In this document: piece after piece, positions 8,093-18,656 of the stretch | Position numbering within the stretch: the stretch's first letter is position 1 | How the letters are laid out: the number at the start of each line of letters is the position of its first letter | Translations under genes and position numbers: made by a program | Notes under the pieces: generated by a model | Seen by the model: only the letters and a program-made list of their open reading frames with translations | What the model was told of the DNA's origin: nothing | Databases searched by the model: none | Origin: Billgrantia pellis | Lineage (GTDB): Bacteria > Pseudomonadota > Gammaproteobacteria > Pseudomonadales > Halomonadaceae | Direction: 5' to 3' | Length of the DNA stretch: 64,000 bases | NCBI RefSeq assembly: GCF_008297955.1 | Contig: NZ_VTPY01000006.1 | Location: 288,239 to 352,238 of the forward strand

Positions 8093-9769
8093 CTAGTGCG
8101 AGGCGCCCTGTTGGCTGGCATCGAGCATCTCGCGGGCATGGGCCAGGGTGCGGTCGGAAAGGCTCACGCCGCCGAGCATGCGGGCGAGTTCGCTGACCCG
8201 GCCGGCCTCGTCGAGCAGCGCCATGCGGGTCAGGGTGGTATTGCGCTTGGCCAGTTTCTCGATATGCAGATGGTGGTGCGCCTGGGCCGCCACCTGGGGT
8301 AGGTGAGTCACGGTCATGACCTGGCCGTTCTCGCCCAGCCGGCGCAACAGTTGACCGACGATCTCCGCAGTGGCGCCGGAGATACCGACATCCACCTCGT
8401 CGAACACCAGGCTGGGAATGGTCGAGTGGCGCGCAGCCACCACCTGGATCGCCAGGCTGATGCGCGATAGCTCCCCGCCCGAGGCGACCTTGGTCAGCGG
8501 GCGCGGCGGCTGACCGGGGTTGGCGCTGATCAGGAAGCGCACCGCTTCCATGCCGTCCGGCTGTGGCGTCTGACGTGGCTCCACCTCCACCTCGAAGCGC
8601 GCCTTGCCCATGGCCAGAAAAGAGAGTTGTTCCTGGACGGCCTTGCCGAAGCGACCCGCCGCCTGGCGGCGGGCCTCGCCGACCGTGCGAGCCTGTTCGC
8701 GCCAGGCGTCGCGCAGGGCTTCCACCTCGCCACGCAGCGCTTCCAGGTCCTGCTCGCCGCCTTCCAGCCCCTCCAGCTCGGCCTGTAGTTGACAATGAAG
8801 CGCCGTCAGTTCCTCCGGCATCACGTGATGCTTGCGCGCGATGCGATGGACCTCGCCCAGGCGCGACTCGACCCAGGTCAGCCGCTCCGGATCCAGCTCG
8901 GTGGCGTCGGCGAAGCGGTGCAGCTCCCGGGCGGCCTCTTCGATCTGAATGCGGGCGTCGCCGAGCATGGCGAGCACCTCGGCCAGGGTGCCGCGGTCGC
9001 TCCCTGGCAGCGGATCGAGCCGATGCATTGCCTGGTTGAGCAGCGCCAGGGCGCCGCCCTCGTCGCTATCGCAGCATTCGACAGCGAACTGCGCCTCGCG
9101 CAGCGTCTCTTCGGCGTGGGCGAGCTGCTCTTGCTCATGCTCCAGCGTGGCGAGTTCGCCCTCTCCCAGCGCCAGGGCATCGAGCTCCTCCACCTGGTAA
9201 CGCAGCAGTTGGCGGCGCGCCTGTACCTCGTCGCCGGTTTCGGTCAGCCGCTTGAGGCGACGCCTCGCCGATTGCCAGCGACGGTAGGTGTCGGTGAGTT
9301 CGGTCACCGCCGTGCGCTGGCCGGCGAAGTCGTCGAGCAGGCGCAGGTGAGTCTCCTCGCGCAGCAGCGCCTGATGGGCGTGTTGACCGTGGATTTCGAC
9401 CAGATGCTCGCCCAGTGCCTTGAGGTCGGCCACGGTGGCCGGCTGGCCATTGATCCATGCCTTGGAGCGGCCGTTGGCCATCACCACGCGGCGCAGCAGG
9501 CAATCGTCGACGGGCAGCTCGCGCTCCGCGAGCCAGTGATGCGCGGCGGGAAGCGTCGCGATATCGAAGCGCGCCGAGAGATCGGCACGCTCGCAGCCGT
9601 GGCGTACGCTGCCGGCATCGGCGCGCTCGCCCAGGCATAGCCCCAGGGCGCCGAGCAGAATCGACTTCCCGGCACCGGTCTCGCCGGTGATGGCGGTCAT
9701 GCCACCGGCAAGTTCCAGATCGAGGCTGTCGACGATGGCGTAATCGCGAACGGCAAGCTGAGTCAGCAT
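8093..9769 (-). CDS. recN: DNA repair protein RecN
   Basis: SMC-like ATPase acting in recombinational repair of double-strand breaks. 558 residues. The N-terminal head has Walker A GETGAGKS near residues 30-37; long central stretches rich in Glu, Gln, Arg and Leu form the coiled coil; the C-terminal head carries the ABC signature (ASGGELSR) and Walker B LVFDEVDVG. The start was set at the ATG preceded by GGGAGG (five bases away), giving MLTQLAVRDYAIV as in other RecN proteins; an upstream in-frame Met was rejected. A degenerate LexA-type site lies about 50 bases upstream. Confidence 0.97.
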   Translation of the reverse strand: MLTQLAVRDYAIVDSLDLELAGGMTAITGETGAGKSILLGALGLCLGERADAGSVRHGCERADLSARFDIATLPAAHHWLAERELPVDDCLLRRVVMANGRSKAWINGQPATVADLKALGEHLVEIHGQHAHQALLREETHLRLLDDFAGQRTAVTELTDTYRRWQSARRRLKRLTETGDEVQARRQLLRYQVEELDALALGEGELATLEHEQEQLAHAEETLREAQFAVECCDSDEGGALALLNQAMHRLDPLPGSDRGTLAEVLAMLGDARIQIEEAARELHRFADATELDPERLTWVESRLGEVHRIARKHHVMPEELTALHCQLQAELEGLEGGEQDLEALRGEVEALRDAWREQARTVGEARRQAAGRFGKAVQEQLSFLAMGKARFEVEVEPRQTPQPDGMEAVRFLISANPGQPPRPLTKVASGGELSRISLAIQVVAARHSTIPSLVFDEVDVGISGATAEIVGQLLRRLGENGQVMTVTHLPQVAAQAHHHLHIEKLAKRNTTLTRMALLDEAGRVSELARMLGGVSLSDRTLAHAREMLDASQQGASH

Positions 9770-9817
9770 GAGTCCTCCCGGCAACCGGCACACAAGGCTG
9801 GATATCCATACAAGCTA

Positions 9818-9833
9818 TTGCGTTTTTATACAG
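9818..9833 (-). promoter_or_regulatory. Possible LexA (SOS) operator upstream of recN
   Basis: Minus strand CTGT-ATAAAAAC-GCAA, preceded by TA. The first half matches the LexA consensus CTGTATAT well, the second half (expected ACAG) only in part. recN is SOS-regulated in E. coli, which is the main reason to flag it. Confidence 0.4.
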
Positions 9834-9884
9834 TAGTCGAGGGCGCCGCTCAACGCACGCATTGTCGCATGAGTTTTCGGGTCT

Positions 9885-9912
9885 CTTGAGATTGCGGGCA
9901 GGGCCCCCATAT
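9885..9912 (+). promoter_or_regulatory. Sigma-32 heat-shock promoter for grpE
   Basis: CTTGAGA at 9885-9891, a 13-base spacer, then CCCCATAT at 9905-9912. This is a near-perfect match to the RpoH consensus CTTGAAA-N13-CCCCATNT, 78 bases before the grpE start. Confidence 0.88.
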
Positions 9913-9989
9913 AGGCGGGCAGACTCGAGGCTTTCGTCCAATCGAAACCGTTGCGGCCGCAAGGCCGAACCACGCTTCAGGAGATGCGC

Positions 9990-10619
9990 ATGGCTAAAGA
10001 ACCCCAGACCCCGCTTGATGACGAGCTGGAGCGGCGCGAGGAAGAGGCTCGGCCGGAACCGGTGGAAGGCGAACTGGACGACGCGGTCGGCGTCGGGGAT
10101 GACGAGGCCGTGGCGTCCGAGGAGCCGACGGCGGTGAGCGACAACCCCGAGGCCGACATGCTGGCCGCTCAGGTCGAGGAACTGGAGCAGAGCCTGGCCG
10201 AAGCCAAGGACCAGGCGCTGCGCGCTGCCGCCGAGGCGCAGAACGTACGCCGTCGCGCCGAACAGGAAGCCGAGAAGGCGCGCAAGTTCGCTCTGGAGCG
10301 CTTCGTCAAGGAGCTGCTGCCGGTGGTCGACAGCCTGGAGAAGGCGCTTGAAGCCATGGGTGAGGATGCCAGCGAGGCCCATCGCGAGGGAGTGGCCATG
10401 ACGCTGAAGATGCAGCAGGACGTGCTGGCAAAATTCGGCGTCGAGATGCTGGATCCCTCCGGCGAACCGTTCGACCCGCAATATCACGAAGCCATGGCCA
10501 TGGTGCCCAACCCTGAACTCGAGCCCAACAGCGTCATGGAAGTGGTGCAGAAGGGCTACACGCTCAACGGACGCCTGGTGCGCCCGGCCATGGTCGTGGT
10601 CAGTCAGGCGGCCGGCTGA
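9990..10619 (+). CDS. grpE: Nucleotide exchange factor GrpE
   Basis: Releases ADP from DnaK. 209 residues: an acidic, disordered N-terminus (about 1-50), a long coiled coil (about 50-100, with [20 protein letters not shown]), then the beta-wing head with [20 protein letters not shown] and [18 protein letters not shown], all canonical. ATG 9990 has AGGAG six bases upstream; the ATG six bases earlier abuts the ribosome binding site and was rejected. It is first in the grpE-dnaK-dnaJ set and has its own sigma-32 promoter. Confidence 0.97.
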   Translation: MAKEPQTPLDDELERREEEARPEPVEGELDDAVGVGDDEAVASEEPTAVSDNPEADMLAAQVEELEQSLAEAKDQALRAAAEAQNVRRRAEQEAEKARKFALERFVKELLPVVDSLEKALEAMGEDASEAHREGVAMTLKMQQDVLAKFGVEMLDPSGEPFDPQYHEAMAMVPNPELEPNSVMEVVQKGYTLNGRLVRPAMVVVSQAAG

Positions 10620-10641
10620 GCCGATCGGATGAAAGCGGGGG

Positions 10642-10670
10642 CTTGAAAAGCGAGTTTGCGCCCCCCAGAT
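10642..10670 (+). promoter_or_regulatory. Second sigma-32 promoter, for dnaK
   Basis: CTTGAAA (10642-10648), a 14-base spacer, CCCCAGAT (10663-10670). The -35 is a perfect RpoH match and the -10 differs at one consensus base. It lies in the grpE-dnaK gap, 66 bases before dnaK, so dnaK-dnaJ can be induced independently of grpE. Confidence 0.87.
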
Positions 10671-10735
10671 AGACGACAACCGCGGCGGATGCCGCCGAGA
10701 TGGATTCAAGGCAAACGAATTTTCGAGGATTTCCT

Positions 10736-12667
<1,932 letters not shown>

Positions 12668-12772
12668 TCGCCAAGGCGATGCCACGGACGACGGTAGCGC
12701 GGGGGGACGACTCCCGCGTTGCCGTTTCCGCGGATCGGGCAGAACTGCCTAGACCAGGAGGCGCATGGACCC

Positions 12773-13924
12773 ATGTCCAAACGCGATTTTTACGAGGTGC
12801 TCGGCGTCGAGCGGGATGCCGACACGAAGGACATCAAGAAGGCCTACCGCCGGCTGGCGCAGAAGTATCACCCGGACCGCAACCCGGGCGATGACACCGC
12901 GGCCGCGAAATTCCGCGAGGTTTCGGAGGCCTACGAGGTGCTCGCTGACGGCGAGAAGCGCGCCGCCTACGACCAGTTCGGCCACGCCGGTGTCGACGGT
13001 CAGGCCGGCGGCTTCGGCGGTGGCGGTTTCGGCGGCGCGGGGGCAGGCGGCTTCAGCGACATCTTCGGCGATGTATTCGGCGATATCTTCGGCGGTGGTG
13101 GCGGCCGGCGCAGCCCCCATGCGCCGCAGCGCGGCAGCGACCTGCGCTACAACCTGGAACTCGACCTCGAGAGTGCCGTTGCCGGCACCACCGTCGATAT
13201 CCGCGTGCCGCGGCACATCGAATGTGACCGCTGCGACGGACAGGGCGCCGAGCCGGGTTCCACCAAGGAGACCTGCCCCACGTGTAACGGGCATGGCCAG
13301 GTGCGCATGCAGCAGGGCTTCTTCGCCGTGCAGCAGACCTGCCCGACCTGTCACGGCAACGGTGTGCACATCAAGGTGCCGTGCCACAAGTGCCACGGCG
13401 AGGGCCGGGTGCGCGAAACCCGTACCCTGTCGGTGAAGATTCCCGCCGGGGTGGATACCGGCGATCGCATTCGCCTCAACGGCGAGGGCGAGTCCGGCAT
13501 CAACGGCGGCCCGCCGGGCGATCTCTACGTGCAGGTGGCGATCAAGCCGCACCACATCTTCCAGCGCGACGGCAAGCACCTTCAGTGCGAGGTGCCGATC
13601 AATTTCGTCGACGCCGCGCTGGGCGGCGAGCTCGAGGTGCCGACGCTGGACGGTCGGGTCAAGCTCAAGATCCCGCCCGAGACCCAGACCGGCAAGCTAT
13701 TCCGCCTGCGCGGCAAGGGCGTCAAGCCGGTACGCGGCGGTCCGCCGGGCGACCTGCTGTGCAAGGTGGTGGTGGAAACCCCGGTCAACCTCAACGAGGA
13801 GCAGAAGGAGCTGCTGCGCCTGCTCCAGGAGAGTCTCGACGGCAGCAACAGCCGCAGCCACTCGCCGAAGAAGACCAGCTTCTTCGACGGCGTGAAGAAG
13901 TTCTTCGAGGACATGAAGCCGTAA
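12773..13924 (+). CDS. dnaJ: Co-chaperone DnaJ (Hsp40)
   Basis: Stimulates DnaK ATPase and delivers substrates. 383 residues: J domain (about 1-70) with the HPD motif in [12 protein letters not shown]; a Gly/Phe-rich region (about 76-120); a zinc domain with four C-x-x-C-x-G-x-G type repeats ([39 protein letters not shown]); and the C-terminal peptide-binding domains. AGGAGG lies 11 bases before the ATG; another ATG at 12765 is in a different frame and opens only a spurious reading frame. Confidence 0.98.
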   Translation: MSKRDFYEVLGVERDADTKDIKKAYRRLAQKYHPDRNPGDDTAAAKFREVSEAYEVLADGEKRAAYDQFGHAGVDGQAGGFGGGGFGGAGAGGFSDIFGDVFGDIFGGGGGRRSPHAPQRGSDLRYNLELDLESAVAGTTVDIRVPRHIECDRCDGQGAEPGSTKETCPTCNGHGQVRMQQGFFAVQQTCPTCHGNGVHIKVPCHKCHGEGRVRETRTLSVKIPAGVDTGDRIRLNGEGESGINGGPPGDLYVQVAIKPHHIFQRDGKHLQCEVPINFVDAALGGELEVPTLDGRVKLKIPPETQTGKLFRLRGKGVKPVRGGPPGDLLCKVVVETPVNLNEEQKELLRLLQESLDGSNSRSHSPKKTSFFDGVKKFFEDMKP

Positions 13925-13969
13925 GGCAAGGCTTCATCATCCTCCACCCCGATGCCCTAGCGAGCAGCG

Positions 13970-14003
13970 CCCCGAAGTTGGATGCCCCATCCAGCCTTCG
14001 GGG
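13970..14003 (+). terminator. Hairpin terminator after dnaJ
   Basis: CCCCGAAG ... CTTCGGGG with an inner TGGAT/ATCCA stem makes a long stable hairpin 46 bases after the dnaJ stop. The following bases (TGTGTCT) are only weakly T-rich. Confidence 0.55.
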
Positions 14004-14137
14004 TGTGTCTATGCTGGCCCTCTTATCGTGATGCCCCGGATCGAACATGCCGTTCGGCACAGCGGGCGTTGCAGGACTGGCGCCAGCCCCGCCACGCGTC
14101 TTAGTCTGTTAACTCCGCTACGAATGGAGATCGTGTT

Positions 14138-14419
14138 ATGCCGATGTCGCGTGCCGAGATCGCCACCGAGTCCGGGGCGAGGGTGATGAATCGCCTGTGC
14201 AAGCACTGGGCGCACAAGCTGGAGGTGGAGCAGGGCGAGGAGGAGAGCCGCGTGGTGTTCGAGGACGGTTCCTGTGTGATGCGCGTCGAGCCGGGCAAGC
14301 TGCTGGTGGCCATCGAGGCCCTGGATGAGGAAACCCTCGATCGCCTGGAGGGCGTCGTCGATTCTCACCTGCAGCGCATGGCAGGCGACGAGGAACTGGC
14401 CATCGTCTGGGAAAATTGA
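14138..14419 (+). CDS. DUF2218 domain-containing protein
   Basis: 93-residue protein of the DUF2218 family, recognised by RAEIATESGARVMNRLCKHW near the N-terminus and the VDSHLQRMAGDEELAIVW end. No function is established for the family; some members sit near iron-related genes, but nothing here points that way. TGGAGA lies seven bases before the ATG. The stop overlaps a TTG that can start the next gene (TTGA), so the two are probably one transcription unit. Confidence 0.85.
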   Translation: MPMSRAEIATESGARVMNRLCKHWAHKLEVEQGEEESRVVFEDGSCVMRVEPGKLLVAIEALDEETLDRLEGVVDSHLQRMAGDEELAIVWEN

Positions 14420-15327
14420 GCGCGCCGATACCGCTCAGCCGCGCCCACCTCGGCATGCTGCTGTGGGCGCTGCTGGTGGGGCTGTCGTTTCCCGCCGTGG
14501 AGCTGATGGGCAAGCTGCCGCCGCTGTCGCTCACCGCCCTGCGCTTCGCCATCGCCTGCGCCGGGCTGTGGTGGCTGGCGCGGCGCTCGGCGGATTTCCT
14601 GCCCCCCTGGCGGGTGCTGCCGCTCTATGCGCTGATGGGGCTGTGCCTGGCGGGGTTTTTTGGCGCCATGTTCTGGGCCGCCCATCATGCCACTGCGCTC
14701 TCCATGGCCACGCTCTACGTCACCGTACCGCTGTTGGCCTACCTGCTGGGGCTGGGGTTCCGCGTCGAGCGGCTGAGTTGGCAGCTGCCGGCGATCCTGG
14801 CCTTGGGTGCCTGCGGCGCGCTGGGACTCGCCTTCGCCGAGTCGCTCAGCCACGGTGAGGGCCTGCAGCTGGGCATCGGTGAGGCGGTATTCTTCCTCGG
14901 CTGCGTGTCCTCGGCGCTTTACCCGGTGCTCAGCAAGTGGGGGCTGGCTCGCGGCTGGCTACCCGAGTCGGCGGCGGTGCGCACCTTCTGGAGCCTGGGG
15001 CTGGGCGGGCTCGCCATCGGCCTGCTGGGGTTTGCCATCGAGCCCGTTGCCCAGCTTGTTTCCATGCGCTGGCAGGATCTGGCCCTGGTGATCTACCTCG
15101 GGCTCTTCTCCAGTGCGCTCACCTTCTGGCTGATGCAGCGCGCCACCTCGGTACTCACGCCGGGGGCCGTTACCGCCTACGGCTACATGGTGCCCTTCGT
15201 CTCCATGCTGCTGCTGTTCGCCACCGCACCCGAGCAGATCGGCTGGCACTGGCTGCCGGGCAGTGCGCTGGTGCTCGTCGCCATCGGGCTGCTGCTGCGC
15301 CAGAATGGCAGGGGCGAGCCCGATTAG
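14416..15327 (+). CDS. DMT-superfamily (EamA) permease
   Basis: Inner-membrane carrier of the drug/metabolite transporter superfamily: about ten hydrophobic segments in two EamA repeats of five across 303 residues. Segments such as LGMLLWALLVGLSFPAVE and the second-repeat LVIYLGLFSSALTFWLMQRA are typical. The substrate is not predictable. The start is uncertain: a TTG overlapping the upstream stop, with at best a weak GGGAA upstream, or ATG at 14455 with none. Its stop overlaps that of the convergent kinase-nuclease gene by 4 bases. Confidence 0.87.
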   Translation: MSAPIPLSRAHLGMLLWALLVGLSFPAVELMGKLPPLSLTALRFAIACAGLWWLARRSADFLPPWRVLPLYALMGLCLAGFFGAMFWAAHHATALSMATLYVTVPLLAYLLGLGFRVERLSWQLPAILALGACGALGLAFAESLSHGEGLQLGIGEAVFFLGCVSSALYPVLSKWGLARGWLPESAAVRTFWSLGLGGLAIGLLGFAIEPVAQLVSMRWQDLALVIYLGLFSSALTFWLMQRATSVLTPGAVTAYGYMVPFVSMLLLFATAPEQIGWHWLPGSALVLVAIGLLLRQNGRGEPD

Positions 15328-17303
15328 GCATCCTCGTCCTCGTCCCAAGGCCCGGGCGCGTTACCGAGCGTGGCAGCCAGGCGCGGAAAATAGGCGCGGA
15401 TCTCGGCATAGAGTGCGTGCGCATCCTCCGCGTGACGACGCGAGAAGTGGAACGGCACCAGCCGGCCGACGTCGGCGGCGGCGGCGATCTCGCCGCAGGC
15501 GCGGGCCGTCAGATGTCCGGTGCGCCGGGCCTGCTCGATCTGATCCTCGCGAAACGACGCCTCGCACAACAGCACTTCGGCGCCCTGGGCAAGCGCCAGC
15601 AAGCGTTCGCGGTTCGCAGGGGTGTCGCCGAAGTCGGTGGCGTAGACCAGGCGTTGGCCGGGTTGGGAGAACAGCAGCCGCTCCGCCAGTTCGGCGGCGG
15701 GGCGCCGGCTGCCGCCGGGCAGTGCGACCTCGGCCTCGTCGTCGCCGGCCAGTACGCGCTGCTTGAGTTCGCCGAGCCACGGCCCGGGAGGCCAGCCGTT
15801 TGCTTCCAGGCGCTCCTTGCGCACCTTGACCTGTATGTCGGGCTCAAAGGCAAAGGCCAGTACGGGGGTGCCATGATCCAGCGTGACGGCGCGCACGCAA
15901 AAGCCGAGCTCCTGATGCAGTACACCGTCATCGACGTCCCGGGGAGAGAGCGCCTTCATCGGTTGGCCTGCCATCAGGCGATAGGGCGCCAGACGCTCGC
16001 CGTGCAGCTCGAAGACCTCGAAGCGGGGGGCCTTCTCCCCGACGCGATCCCACAGGATGCCACGCATCAGCCCGTCCAGATGGCCGGCCAGGCCGGGTGG
16101 GCCGTAGATCCGGCACGGCGTGTAGTCGCCGATACGCGAGCGCAGTAGCCACAGGAAGCCGCCGATATGGTCGAAGTGGGCATGACTGATGAACACGTCG
16201 CTGACCTGATGAGCCAACCGTGCCGATAGGCGCCCGGGGTCGCCCAGATCGAACAGCAGGCTGCGCTTGAGATGGCGCAGGCGAAGGTGCAGCAGCGGGT
16301 CGCCGAAGATGCCGTTGACCAGCGTCGCGCGCAGACCGCCGAGGCGTAGCGTGGGTTGGGGTCCCTCTTGCGTACCATGGAGCGCCAGGCTGAGTGCGGG
16401 GTCGTCGTCGGGTGCGATGGGGGGCGCTGCACGAAAGGGGCGCGCGGTGCCAAGCTGGCCGTCAGGGCGGCGCACGGCGTCGCGTACCACCAGGGCGCGG
16501 GGGGGCGATATCGACAAGGGGGCCCGCAGTCGCAGCCGCTCGCCTTCCAGGGCGAACACTTCGCCCATGGCCAGCGTACGGCCGTCGGCGTCAAGCAATC
16601 CCACCTGCCGCCCCTGCCAGGCGGTCATGGCATTTCGCGGTGGCGGCGTGCCGACGATGGGCAGCATCGTCAGGTCGAGCTCCCGCTCCGTCGCCGTGAC
16701 GAGATAGCAATCCCATGCCGCGGTTCGCCGTTGGGTGCGCTGCTGCCTGCCCGGATGTCGGGCAGCGGCGGCGGCCGGCAGGTTCAGTCGCTCCAGTTGC
16801 AGCAGTGCGCGTTCGTCGGGGTAAGGGTCTTGCTCGCCCTCTGGCGCCAGGCGCACTACGGCGTCGGCGCGACCGGCGCCAGCCAGTGCCAGCAGCAGTT
16901 CGGCGCCACCGACGCCGCGCTCCACGCCCGGCGCGTCGATGAGTAGCGGCCCGGCCTCGATCCGTTTGGCCAGGCGGCGTACCGCTTCGACCAGCGGCAG
17001 ACGAAAGCGTGAGCCGTCCAGCGAGGCCAGCGCCTCGATGGCCTCGAGGCGCCAGTCGCCGCTTTCACCAAGCTGCGGGTCCCAGCGCCCCAGGCAAACG
17101 GCGCCGGGCGGGCCGAAGCCGGGCAGGCCGGGGTCTGCAGCCAGGCAATGACACACCTCGCCGCGCTCGGCCAGGCGAGCGGCCACGCTCCGCGCAAGGG
17201 TGGTCTTGCCGCTGCCGGGCGGGCCGGTCAGCAGTACGCGAGAATGGCGCCCCAGCAGTTCGAGCAGTGGTGGGTCACGGGACAGCTCCGGTGACATGGA
17301 CAT
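15324..17303 (-). CDS. Fusion: Clp1/Grc3-like polynucleotide kinase + RNase Z-like metallo-beta-lactamase nuclease
   Basis: 659 residues, two recognisable halves. Residues 1 to about 285: P-loop GPPGSGKT (27-34); ADPGLPGFGPPG (56-67), which mirrors the DPGQPE-x-x-PPG signature of Grc3/Nol9/Clp1 5'-hydroxyl polynucleotide kinases; Walker-B-like LLIDAPG (120-126); and a beta-rich part with VGLLDADGRTLAMGEVF (234-250) like the Clp1-family C-terminal domain. Residues about 315-659: metallo-beta-lactamase fold of the RNase Z type with HAHFDHIGG (374-382), TDFGDTP (555-561), CEASF (580-584), GHLTARA (596-602) and HFSRRH (619-624). AAGGA lies five bases before the ATG. Inference: an RNA end-processing enzyme combining 5' phosphorylation with a 3' endonuclease. 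Activity is not proven; the nuclease could act on tRNA 3' ends or another substrate. Confidence 0.75.
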   Translation of the reverse strand: MSMSPELSRDPPLLELLGRHSRVLLTGPPGSGKTTLARSVAARLAERGEVCHCLAADPGLPGFGPPGAVCLGRWDPQLGESGDWRLEAIEALASLDGSRFRLPLVEAVRRLAKRIEAGPLLIDAPGVERGVGGAELLLALAGAGRADAVVRLAPEGEQDPYPDERALLQLERLNLPAAAAARHPGRQQRTQRRTAAWDCYLVTATERELDLTMLPIVGTPPPRNAMTAWQGRQVGLLDADGRTLAMGEVFALEGERLRLRAPLSISPPRALVVRDAVRRPDGQLGTARPFRAAPPIAPDDDPALSLALHGTQEGPQPTLRLGGLRATLVNGIFGDPLLHLRLRHLKRSLLFDLGDPGRLSARLAHQVSDVFISHAHFDHIGGFLWLLRSRIGDYTPCRIYGPPGLAGHLDGLMRGILWDRVGEKAPRFEVFELHGERLAPYRLMAGQPMKALSPRDVDDGVLHQELGFCVRAVTLDHGTPVLAFAFEPDIQVKVRKERLEANGWPPGPWLGELKQRVLAGDDEAEVALPGGSRRPAAELAERLLFSQPGQRLVYATDFGDTPANRERLLALAQGAEVLLCEASFREDQIEQARRTGHLTARACGEIAAAADVGRLVPFHFSRRHAEDAHALYAEIRAYFPRLAATLGNAPGPWDEDEDA

Positions 17304-17390
17304 GGCGTTCCTTGCTTGGCATATCGCTATGCCCAGTGTGGGCGAAAGCGCCCGTCTTGCCCAAGCGCGCGGCCGGGCAGGCCGTTGCTC

Positions 17391-17399
17391 TGGTATACT
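17391..17399 (+). promoter_or_regulatory. Extended -10 promoter for dapB
   Basis: TGG-TATACT, an extended -10 motif 37 bases before the dapB start. No convincing -35. Confidence 0.5.
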
Positions 17400-17427
17400 G
17401 CCTCTCGATCCCAGTCCCAGACGTTGA

Positions 17428-18240
<813 letters not shown>

Positions 18241-18281
18241 GCGCAGGGCAAGCCGCGTTACGCGTCGTGAGGGGCGCCGGG

Positions 18282-18366
18282 GACAGGTTGAAGAGGAGGT
18301 CATTTGCCATGGATGGCAAATGTAGCGCCCAGGGACGGGTTTACAGCGCCTCCTCGCAAACCTGTC
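18282..18366. repeat. Nested palindromic intergenic element (REP/MITE-like candidate)
   Basis: Outer arms GACAGGTT (18282-18289) and AACCTGTC (18359-18366); second arms GAGGAGG (18293-18299) and CCTCCTC (18349-18355); inside, a perfect hairpin ATTTGCCAT-GG-ATGGCAAAT with arms extended by C/G (18301-18322). Directly after it are GGGG-TAG-CCCC (18370-18380) and GGACA/TGTCC arms (18383-18410). Such nested symmetry in an intergenic gap is typical of dispersed extragenic repeats. Only one copy is in this window, so repetition in the genome is inferred. Confidence 0.55.
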
Positions 18367-18494
18367 GACGGGGTAGCCCCGAGGACATCGCTAACTGCTC
18401 TGGACTGTCCGATGGGGGTAGCCGCTGAGCGCCATTTCCTGTAACATCTCCAAAATTTTGGCCGGGCGCCTGAATACAGCAGTTCGACACTGCG

Positions 18495-18577
18495 CGCTTG
18501 TTGCGTGGCCAGCCCCCGAGCAAAGACAACAAGCGGGATGAAACCGGTTCCTTAAATCGGCTTCGTCCCGCTTTTTT
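18495..18577 (+). promoter_or_regulatory. Probable transcription attenuator in the carAB leader
   Basis: Terminator: AAGCGGGATGAA (18531-18542) pairs with TTCGTCCCGCTT (18562-18573, one T-G wobble) and is followed by T6. Competing antiterminator: CGCTTGTTG (18495-18503) pairs perfectly with CAACAAGCG (18527-18535), which contains the first five bases of the terminator's 5' arm. The two stems cannot coexist. It lies 80 bases before the carA start, where no other gene ends. What controls the switch (pyrimidines, arginine) is not visible. It could instead be the 3' end of an independent small RNA. Confidence 0.6.
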
Positions 18578-18656
18578 ACGAGCCGAATCTGTCGCAATGA
18601 CGATAGCCGCCGAGCCTGCGCCCCTCAGGCTCGCATCAGCATGGGAGGACCTTGTC

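Noticed and set aside
6990..8795. A 601-codon frame ending in bamE
   Set aside because: Only the last 161 codons are bamE; the rest is antisense to fur and shadows recN. The lipoprotein signal peptide fixes the start at 7475.
18498..18656. N-terminal extension of CarA through the leader
   Set aside because: It would translate the attenuator; the TTG at 18657 has a strong ribosome binding site and gives the normal CarA length.
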